Shown here: one piece after another, positions 24,938 through 31,076 of the stretch
How the letters are laid out: the number at the start of each line of letters is the position of its first letter
Numbering within the stretch: position 1 is the first letter of the stretch
Virus record (IMG/VR): IMGVR_UViG_3300021092_000116
Coordinates: 1 to 32,987 of that record
Length of the DNA: 32,987 nucleotides
Origin: a virus
Reading direction: 5' to 3' (one strand)
Program-made: the position numbers and the translations under genes
The notes under the pieces: model-generated
What the model saw: the letters and a program-made list of their open reading frames with translations, nothing else
Databases searched by the model: none
Told to the model about the DNA's origin: nothing

Positions 24938-26401
24938 ATGTCAATAAACAATTCCTATTATAGTAAAAATAATACTATTCTCTCAAACAGTTATGTAAAC
25001 ACTGGTAGAAATCCTGTCATGCAACTTTTATACGGTGATGGGGGTATTTCTGAGCCTGTTGGTTATTCGAGATTTATCTTTGGTCTTAATTTGGATTTGG
25101 TCAAAGAAAAATTATTAGACGGTACAATATCAATGAGTTGTGCAGACGCATACATGACTCATGTATTAAAGATGACCAACACTTCTTATTTTGATAAGGA
25201 CTTACTTAATACGTCTAATCCTGATGGTAGACAAAGATCAACTTCTTTTGATTTGATTTTGTTTCGTGTACCATATTTGAATGACGACCCAACTACACCA
25301 CAACTTTGGGACGAAGGTGTTGGATATGATTTTTACGATGTTAAAGATCCAATTGAAAGTGATCGAAACTACTCAATAAGACCATCAAATTGGTATCAAA
25401 CCACAACAATTAATAAGTGGGGTGAACCCGGTACATATAATAATATGAACATTGGGGCATACCCTTTTTCTGCCATTACAATCATCGACATACAACATTT
25501 TGAATTTGGTGATGAAAACATTGAATTTGATATGTCAAGTGAAATAAACGATATTTTAAATGGAGTAACACCCGAAGAAACAACTTGGGGAATTGCATAC
25601 TTACCTCAAGTAGAAAATTTAACAGGTACGGATGCGATGTATTCTGTAGGATTTTTTACAAGACATACTCAAACTTTTTACGAACCATTTTTAGAAACCA
25701 CTTACAATGATTTGATTGAAGATGATAGAAATTACTTTTCTATGGGTAAAGCAAACAAACTATATCTTTATGTATATGAAGATGGTGATTTTGTAAATTT
25801 AGATCAAAACCCTCTTGTTACAATTAAAGATCCGGCAGGAAATCCAATAACAGGTTTAGTTAATCTACCTTCTTGTAGAAGAACAAGAGGTGTTTATGAA
25901 ATTACGTTACCGGCCTTTATGGGGTATAAAGTACCTTGTCAATTTACAGATACTTGGTCACAAATTCAATTAAACGGATTTTCATTACCTGATGTAATTA
26001 ACGATTTCACTTTGTACGGCATAAAAAAATCTATTCAGATAGGAACAGCAACTTTTGACCCGTCAAAGTTTGGGTTTGAGTATTACGGTATTTTACAAAA
26101 TGAAAAAATATTGAGTAGTGATATTAGAAAAGTTGGTGTTATCATAAAAGAGGCATATACAACAAATAAGATGTTACCCAATGTTGATGCCAAATATAGA
26201 GTTTACGTTCGAGAAGGTCAGACCGAAGTTATAGTTCAAGATTGGACAAACATAAATAGAACACCAAATGAATACTATTTTATGTTTGACACAAGAGACA
26301 AAATTCCTAATGAATATTTTGTTGACATACAGGTAAAAATGATGGGTCAAACAAATACATATAAAAAACAAATCCAATTTCAGATCGTAAACAAAAAATA
26401 A
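24938..26401 (+). CDS. Virion protein, beta-rich (tail/fibre-associated)
   Basis: 487 residues, family not recognised. The N-terminal ~210 residues mention many aromatic and Asp residues (SFDLILFRVPYLNDDP). A central region has Ig-like wording (NPLVTIKDPAGNPITG). The C-terminal part (KYRVYVREGQTEVIV, YFVDIQVKMMGQ) again looks like a beta sandwich. This build is common in fibre or baseplate-attached proteins. It is 20 bases after the spike-like gene and before small Cys-rich genes. A TATAAATA sequence lies 8 bases upstream but too close for a normal leader. Confidence 0.7.
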   Translation: MSINNSYYSKNNTILSNSYVNTGRNPVMQLLYGDGGISEPVGYSRFIFGLNLDLVKEKLLDGTISMSCADAYMTHVLKMTNTSYFDKDLLNTSNPDGRQRSTSFDLILFRVPYLNDDPTTPQLWDEGVGYDFYDVKDPIESDRNYSIRPSNWYQTTTINKWGEPGTYNNMNIGAYPFSAITIIDIQHFEFGDENIEFDMSSEINDILNGVTPEETTWGIAYLPQVENLTGTDAMYSVGFFTRHTQTFYEPFLETTYNDLIEDDRNYFSMGKANKLYLYVYEDGDFVNLDQNPLVTIKDPAGNPITGLVNLPSCRRTRGVYEITLPAFMGYKVPCQFTDTWSQIQLNGFSLPDVINDFTLYGIKKSIQIGTATFDPSKFGFEYYGILQNEKILSSDIRKVGVIIKEAYTTNKMLPNVDAKYRVYVREGQTEVIVQDWTNINRTPNEYYFMFDTRDKIPNEYFVDIQVKMMGQTNTYKKQIQFQIVNKK

Positions 26402-26425
26402 AAGTATTTATAATAAAAAACTAAA

Positions 26426-26791
26426 ATGGCAAATTTTAATATGGTGATATGTGGTTACCCTTTGATTGAGGTTACTGTAGATTTTGGAGGTATTACCCCA
26501 AGTACTGGAGACGTTTATTCAATTCAAGACGAAAACGGTAACACTTTTTGTGCCACTGTGACTAATACAGAACCTGGTGTCCCAAGTTATACAGTACTAT
26601 TACCATATGATACTTGCGAGGCATGTACTCCTCAGGCTGTGAATCCTGAATATACTTTGTGTGTGAAAGATTGTGATGGTAATGTTGTAGAGTTATTTTT
26701 TCCTCATCCTGTTTGGACAAATGAATACGGAACTGCTGTAACTCAACTAAACGCGGTGGCATTGGGCGGACCAAACGGATTAAATAATTAA
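26426..26791 (+). CDS. Small Cys-rich adhesin-like protein
   Basis: 121 residues. The N-terminal ~75 residues are a module shared with the next gene: ICGYPLIEVTVDFGG, then a GNTFCATV strand and DTCEAC. The C-terminal ~48 residues (YTLCVKDCDGNVVEL onward) are shared with the protein at 27088-27858, and the last 24 residues are identical. So the gene is a mosaic of two swappable modules. The Cys pairs could form disulfides in an exposed virion protein. Role inferred. Confidence 0.75.
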   Translation: MANFNMVICGYPLIEVTVDFGGITPSTGDVYSIQDENGNTFCATVTNTEPGVPSYTVLLPYDTCEACTPQAVNPEYTLCVKDCDGNVVELFFPHPVWTNEYGTAVTQLNAVALGGPNGLNN

Positions 26792-26797
26792 TTATGA
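26720..26797 (+). repeat. 78-bp perfect direct repeat, copy 1
   Basis: Identical to 27787-27864, offset 1067 bases. It covers the last 24 codons and the stop of the 26426 gene, the short spacer and the ATG-A of the next gene. Recombination between copies would remove exactly the two intervening genes and keep all reading frames. Confidence 0.97.
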
Positions 26798-27084
26798 ATT
26801 ATAGTAAAATATCACTCTGTGAAAATCCATTAGAAGAAGTGACCGTAGATTTTGGGTCGTTTACAATTATTGATGGATCAATATGGAAAGTTTATGACAA
26901 CACTGGTAATGTTTTATGTGGTACGGTTAACAACAATCCAGTACTATCCGATCCTACACACTTCGCAATTTCAACTGTAGAGTCTTGTCTTGATTGTTGC
27001 CCTACAAGAGAAGTAACCGAAAGCACTGTAATTGTTAGAACATGTGATGATAACATAACAGTATTCAACAAATTAATTTCATAG
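26794..27084 (+). CDS. Small Cys-rich protein, paralogue of upstream gene
   Basis: 96 residues. It repeats the N-terminal module of the 26426 gene: CENPLEEVTVDFGS against CGYPLIEVTVDFGG, then GNVLCGTV against GNTFCATV, and a C-x-x-C pair (SCLDCC). It lacks the shared C-terminal segment and ends after ITVFNKLIS. It lies two bases after the previous stop and inside the region bounded by the 78-bp repeat. It probably arose by duplication and module loss. A virion surface role is inferred. Confidence 0.72.
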   Translation: MNYSKISLCENPLEEVTVDFGSFTIIDGSIWKVYDNTGNVLCGTVNNNPVLSDPTHFAISTVESCLDCCPTREVTESTVIVRTCDDNITVFNKLIS

Positions 27085-27087
27085 AAG

Positions 27088-27858
27088 ATGCCAAATTGTT
27101 GTCCACAAGTTTATTCAGTACCGACCGTAGCAGGAGAAGACGGGTTCCCCCCTTTTTACACCTCAGTAGTAATAGACGGTGTTACAGTGGCAGGTTCTGG
27201 AAACACAACTTTTGTAACCACATTTTTAGAGCCACAACCATATTCACTTTGTGTTGAGCCAAATTTTGATTTTACATACCCTGGCACTCAAGTTATTTTA
27301 ATGGGCGGATTCAGTCAATCTGGTCTTCCAGTTATTTTTCAACACGACTTGTATTTTAGTTCATATATTACTGAAATCACAATATATGTGGCATGGCAAT
27401 TTGTACCAGGTTCACAACCAAATTGGTTTACAAATATGGATTTTATATCAAATACAGGTCCTGTTACCGTTAGTCTTTGTGATAATTGTTGTGGGATTTT
27501 GAATGGTAACACATTTGTGATGAGTCCAAATTTGAGTAATGTTGACCCTATTTGTGACGCCACTCCAATCGCAGTTGCTAGTTACGTGACAATATCAAGT
27601 AATATACCTTTCAATTCACTCTCAATTCAAACAGGTCCTAATTTAGAGGAAAATTGTAATGCAATTGCAATTGCTATTTGTTCATTTGGCGAGTCTGAGG
27701 CTGTCAACCCCCCACCATATGAATTATGTGTTCCTGACTGTAGTGGAAACACAGTAACATTACAAGTTCCTTATCCTGTTTATACTAATGAATACGGAAC
27801 TGCTGTAACTCAACTAAACGCGGTGGCATTGGGCGGACCAAACGGATTAAATAATTAA
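27088..27858 (+). CDS. Cys-rich adhesin-like protein with shared modules
   Basis: 256 residues. Residues ~90-200 resemble part of the 1245-residue minus-strand adhesin: VSLCDNCCGILNGN against ITLCSGCCASISGN, then PFNSLSIQ against PFTSLTIS and a closing I-C. The C-terminal ~48 residues (YELCVPDCSGNTVTLQ onward) match the end of the 26426 gene, with a 24-residue identical tail ending ALGGPNGLNN. The protein is thus a mosaic of two domains found in other virion proteins. Surface attachment or host-range variation is inferred; no enzyme motif is seen. Confidence 0.75.
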   Translation: MPNCCPQVYSVPTVAGEDGFPPFYTSVVIDGVTVAGSGNTTFVTTFLEPQPYSLCVEPNFDFTYPGTQVILMGGFSQSGLPVIFQHDLYFSSYITEITIYVAWQFVPGSQPNWFTNMDFISNTGPVTVSLCDNCCGILNGNTFVMSPNLSNVDPICDATPIAVASYVTISSNIPFNSLSIQTGPNLEENCNAIAIAICSFGESEAVNPPPYELCVPDCSGNTVTLQVPYPVYTNEYGTAVTQLNAVALGGPNGLNN

Positions 27859-27864
27859 TTATGA
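27787..27864 (+). repeat. 78-bp perfect direct repeat, copy 2
   Basis: Second copy of the 26720-26797 sequence. It ends in the start codon of the 27861 gene, so both copies fuse a C-terminal tail to the beginning of a following gene. Confidence 0.97.
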
Positions 27865-28328
27865 GAAACTTAGATTCAATCATTAAAAGAGTTATTAGAG
27901 AAACTCAAGAAGAAAAATCATCAAGATATATGTTCTTCTCCAATTTAGAACAAATGAGAAGGCAGTGTGATTTATTATTAGATTTAGATCACGAAATGGT
28001 TGAGTCTATTTTAGAAAACGGGCATGATTGGGCTCAAGACCACATTTCGGAAGCAAAAAACAACATGGATCAAGTTTTTGATTTTTTAATGAATGAGTCC
28101 AAAAGAGATGGTATGGAACTATCCATGAATATTGATGATGAAGATATGGTCATGATGGAAGGTAGAAAAAAAACAGGTACAAAACTTTGTGCTAGAGGAA
28201 TTGCCTCTGCAAAAGCAAAATATGACGTGTACCCCAGTGCATATTCAAATGGTCACGCCGTACAAGTTTGTAAAGGAAAAATTAAAGGACTTGACGGAAA
28301 ACGAAGGTGTTCAGGGGCATTTTGTTAA
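27861..28328 (+). CDS. Protein with helix tag and LCARG...VCKG module
   Basis: 155 residues. The first 14 residues (MRNLDSIIKRVIRE) are an amphipathic helix ending in I-R-E, like tags in other proteins here. The middle is acidic and helical. The C-terminal ~45 residues contain KLCARGIASAKAKYDVYPSAY and VCKGKIKG. I recall this Cys-bearing segment from phage and some large eukaryotic virus proteins, but its function is unknown. It ends the plus-strand structural run before a T-rich gap. Packaging as an internal, cleaved protein is a reasonable guess. Confidence 0.7.
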   Translation: MRNLDSIIKRVIRETQEEKSSRYMFFSNLEQMRRQCDLLLDLDHEMVESILENGHDWAQDHISEAKNNMDQVFDFLMNESKRDGMELSMNIDDEDMVMMEGRKKTGTKLCARGIASAKAKYDVYPSAYSNGHAVQVCKGKIKGLDGKRRCSGAFC

Positions 28329-28366
28329 TTTTTTTTACTTTCTTTTTTTTTAATCAATTTATTTAT

Positions 28367-28374
28367 TATATTTG
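28367..28374 (+). promoter_or_regulatory. Bacteroidetes-type -7 box (TATATTTG)
   Basis: Exact match to TAnnTTTG, 24 bases before the ATG at 28398. The expected -33 region is a T-run without a clear TTG. It would let host RNA polymerase transcribe the 28398-29083 pair independently of phage late transcription. Confidence 0.6.
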
Positions 28375-28398
28375 TAGTTAGAAATAAACAACTAACTA
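28375..28398 (+). promoter_or_regulatory. Inverted repeat at predicted transcription start
   Basis: TAGTTAG and CTAACTA are separated by 10 bases, directly after the -7 box and ending at the start codon. It could be an operator or a 5' hairpin. No regulator is identified in the window. Confidence 0.4.
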
Positions 28399-28835
28399 TG
28401 GAAAAATTGATTTTAAGACTCTATAAACGATTCCAAGTACGTCTGCGTAGACTAAGTAGGTTAAAAGCTCTTAAAACTTACGAGGAAGTCGAATTACATG
28501 AAAAAACAGCATTCAAAATTTGTGTCAAACTCATTTCCCACAAAGATTCTGATTTCATGATTGCTCCGATGTCTCTCAAACGGTATATCATAAATGAAAG
28601 TTTAAATTTGTTTATAGTTTTGGATTTTGGTAGGGTTGAAATTACAAATCACGTTTTCCACTATGATGTCGTATTATCTAAACGAGACAATGAGAGAATT
28701 ACATATTTATATGATATGGAGGTAGAAAAAAGACGTTTGAATACCGAGAAAATGGTGAAGTCCAACATCAAAAATACTTTGGATAAAGTTTATGAAGAAA
28801 TAATTTTAAAAATCGAAAAAAGTAATCAAATATGA
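28398..28835 (+). CDS. Unknown basic protein, first gene of a host-promoter unit
   Basis: 145 residues. The start is Arg-rich (LYKRFQVRLRRLSRLKALK), the middle has beta strands (FIVLDFGRVEITNHVFHYDVV), and the C-terminus is a Lys-rich helix. Arg codons include CGA and CGT early on, unlike the AGA-dominated neighbours, which hints at a different origin. It is unlike its structural neighbours and shares a promoter with the lipoprotein gene, which starts 4 bases inside its end. The function is unknown. Confidence 0.7.
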   Translation: MEKLILRLYKRFQVRLRRLSRLKALKTYEEVELHEKTAFKICVKLISHKDSDFMIAPMSLKRYIINESLNLFIVLDFGRVEITNHVFHYDVVLSKRDNERITYLYDMEVEKRRLNTEKMVKSNIKNTLDKVYEEIILKIEKSNQI

Positions 28836-29083
28836 AAAAAGTAATTTTATCTGTAATTTTAGGTTTGTCTATTGTAAGTTGTAAAACCACTAAAACGTCG
28901 TGTGATGCATACGGATCACTACAAAATAAATCCCAAAAAGAACACACAACAAGAAGTTATCCACAAGACGAAACAATTGATCTTTCTAAATTAAGTCGTT
29001 TTGAACGAGCATTATACAATACTTGGTCTGAAATGAGTGAAGAAGAAAAAAAATTTTTTGAGTCTTCCTTAATTGGTAATTAA
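28832..29083 (+). CDS. Small lipoprotein
   Basis: 83 residues with a clear lipoprotein signal: K2-K3, a hydrophobic core ILSVILGLSI, and lipobox IVSC with C17 as the lipid-bearing Cys. The mature part (KTTKTSCDAYGS) lacks an acidic run just after C17, so surface export by the Bacteroidetes rule is not obvious and a periplasm-facing location is more likely. The rest is a charged helix (FERALYNTWSEMSEEEKKF). Phage lipoproteins such as T5 Llp block receptors against superinfection. A similar role is inferred here. The gene ends against the stop of the minus-strand gene (4-base overlap). Confidence 0.8.
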   Translation: MKKVILSVILGLSIVSCKTTKTSCDAYGSLQNKSQKEHTTRSYPQDETIDLSKLSRFERALYNTWSEMSEEEKKFFESSLIGN

Positions 29084-30753
29084 ACAAACGGAGCATTATT
29101 AAGACCCCAATCTGTAGTTAAAGTCGTTTGGAATTCACTAGATGGTTCATTTTTGGTTATTTTACAATAACTAACTTCTTGGTCCCTTTTGATATTGAAA
29201 ATTATATTTTTACCTTGCCCTTGTATACTCAATAACCTTTTTAATTTGTCATTGACAGGTTTTACAATGAAACTATAATCATAATCGGTTGTTTCGGGTC
29301 CAAATATCTCAAAACTTGGTTGATCCGTTTTCACATCAAATTTTAACATAACGTTTTCTTCGTCATATGTTTCTTGAAAACCACTTCCGTACACATCACC
29401 TATTTTATGACCAAGGTCTTGGAATGATGACCCCTGAATTACTTGTGAACTAGTCAAAAGTTTTCCATTTATAGTTTCTTTTGACAATAATTTGATTTTA
29501 TCAACACCATTGTCTTGATAGATAGTAAAGTTTTGACAAGTCAATGATATAGTTTGATTTGGACTAATTATGGGTGGGTCTTTTTGTTCATTTAAAACTC
29601 TCATTACAATTTTTTGAATGTCCGCTTCTGTAAGTGTTATTATTCTACTTATATTTTCATTTGTATTTTTTCTTGGTTTATAACTGGTCATTACTGGTTT
29701 TTGACCTTTTCCTGATTGAGTGTCATTTTTTTCGGCCCTTCTTTTTTGTTGACAAGCGGACCTCTTTGCCGAGTCACTCATTTTACCGGCAACACCCGCA
29801 GCTCTACATTTTGGGTAAGATCCTTTACTCGTATCACTTCTTCCACAAGGAGGATGTTTTCCATCAACTTTTCTACAGATATCAACCCAAGGTCCTTTTG
29901 GTTGAGATGAACCTTTTGGTTTTTTCTTTTTTCCAAACCAAACGGCCAAATCTTCCATTAAAGATTTTTTTTCCAGTTTTCTTGCAATTTCTTTCTTTTT
30001 GTTAAATTCTTTATACCACTCAATAGGATTGTCTGTAAGTTCACCATTAGGTTTTACTCTTTTTACTTTTTTTGATGAAACATTATTTGTTGGTACCTCA
30101 AAAGAATTTTCCCTTGGCTCCCATCCACCAACTACTTTAGTCACGTTGTTTTTTGTAGTTTTTGTTTTTTGTTGTCTATTTGCGGGATGACTTGAGTCTT
30201 CTAAATATGGACCTAATTCTGGTTTAGTCCATTTTCTCATACCTAGTTCTTGCGGGCCACTATATTCTCCTGCCGTCGTTGAAGTGGTTACTTCGTTTAT
30301 TTTTCTAGATTTTGTTTCAATTGGTACTACTTCTAAATTAAAAGGTGGTTTTTTGATTTTTCCGCTTGGTGTTTGGTTAATAATCCCTCCATCTTCATCA
30401 GTAAAAGTTGAGTATGGATGATGTTTTATGTAATCAGTTACTTTTCTAGCCTCCTTTTCTAATTTTTTAATTTGTTTTCTACCTAAATCCCAATGATGAT
30501 CATAACTATCATATTGAACTAACGGACTTTTGTAGTTGGACACCGGTATATTGAAAGGTCCTAACTGTGATTTGACAAACTCTCTTTCACCTGGTTGTAG
30601 TGGTGGTATGTATGCTCCTGCACCACCTACTCTGTCACCTGTGGCTTCGTTAATATTTTTTTTAAAATATTTTACATAATCCTCGATCAAAATATCAGGT
30701 CTTAACTCGACCCAACCATCTACAGATTTAATTTTAGAATAATTACTTTCCAT
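29080..30753 (-). CDS. Modular basic protein with repeated prohead-protease-like sites
   Basis: 557 residues from the ATG at 30753; a TTG four codons upstream is less likely. Two similar modules follow protease-like sites. After INE|A (E36) comes a GAY...K-x-x-LGPF segment, and after INE|V (E154) comes GEYSGP...KPELGPY. Residues ~250-290 are Lys-rich. Residues ~285-345 hold Cys/His blocks (PWVDICRKVDGKHPPCGR, YPKCRAAG), which resemble DUF5872 of phages and large viruses, from memory. A helix (LTEADIQKIVMRVLNE, ~374-389) again ends in L-N-E. The C-terminal ~165 residues are a beta domain. This could be a capsid internal or scaffold polyprotein. The function is unproven. Confidence 0.75.
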   Translation of the reverse strand: MESNYSKIKSVDGWVELRPDILIEDYVKYFKKNINEATGDRVGGAGAYIPPLQPGEREFVKSQLGPFNIPVSNYKSPLVQYDSYDHHWDLGRKQIKKLEKEARKVTDYIKHHPYSTFTDEDGGIINQTPSGKIKKPPFNLEVVPIETKSRKINEVTTSTTAGEYSGPQELGMRKWTKPELGPYLEDSSHPANRQQKTKTTKNNVTKVVGGWEPRENSFEVPTNNVSSKKVKRVKPNGELTDNPIEWYKEFNKKKEIARKLEKKSLMEDLAVWFGKKKKPKGSSQPKGPWVDICRKVDGKHPPCGRSDTSKGSYPKCRAAGVAGKMSDSAKRSACQQKRRAEKNDTQSGKGQKPVMTSYKPRKNTNENISRIITLTEADIQKIVMRVLNEQKDPPIISPNQTISLTCQNFTIYQDNGVDKIKLLSKETINGKLLTSSQVIQGSSFQDLGHKIGDVYGSGFQETYDEENVMLKFDVKTDQPSFEIFGPETTDYDYSFIVKPVNDKLKRLLSIQGQGKNIIFNIKRDQEVSYCKITKNEPSSEFQTTLTTDWGLNNAPFV

Positions 30754-30774
30754 ATAGAATAACAAACATTATAT

Positions 30775-30782
30775 TATAAATA
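30775..30782 (+). promoter_or_regulatory. TATAAATA late-type box before the 30798 gene
   Basis: Exact TATAAATA 15 bases before the ATG at 30798, which leaves a leader of only about 9 bases. The 44-base divergent gap between this gene and 29080-30753 holds no other clear signal. Confidence 0.45.
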
Positions 30783-30797
30783 TCTAACTAAATAAAA

Positions 30798-31028
30798 ATG
30801 AATAATGAAGAAATAAAAAAGTACGGAAATCTTTTTGGATCTGTAGACCTGTTAACTAAAGAACATTTGGATGTTATATTACAATCAATGAGCTCAGATC
30901 AAGCTTTGTTTTTTTTGGTTGAGGCGATTAAATTGGCATATAAAAATAATGTCTATACAATTGGTGAAGTTGAGGTCATATCAAAATCAATTCGTGTTTT
31001 AACCGATCCACAAAAAGGTAATGAATAA
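30798..31028 (+). CDS. Small unknown phage protein
   Basis: 76 residues, mostly helical (EEIKKYGNLFGSVDLLTKEH, MSSDQALFFLVEAIKLAY), soluble and without Cys. It stands alone between two minus-strand genes and has its own A-rich translation start and terminator. It is not recognised. Its position next to the capsid gene suggests a head-related or regulatory role, inferred only from location. Confidence 0.7.
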   Translation: MNNEEIKKYGNLFGSVDLLTKEHLDVILQSMSSDQALFFLVEAIKLAYKNNVYTIGEVEVISKSIRVLTDPQKGNE

Positions 31029-31057
31029 AAAAAGGTCAGATTTCTCTGACCTTTTTT
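31027..31057. terminator. Bidirectional terminator
   Basis: Stem GGTCAGA (31034-31040), loop TTTC and stem TCTGACC (31045-31051), with an A-run on the left and a T-run on the right. It therefore ends both the 30798 gene and the capsid gene. Confidence 0.9.
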
Positions 31058-31076
31058 CTTAATCGGTTTTAATTGA

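Noticed and set aside
26426-27864. Diversity-generating retroelement
   Set aside because: No reverse transcriptase or template repeat with adenine-specific differences is visible; the repeat copies are identical.
29634-30190. Plus-strand Phe-rich open frames
   Set aside because: Antisense to the Lys-rich part of the 29080-30753 gene; AAA and AGA runs read as TTT and TCT on the other strand.
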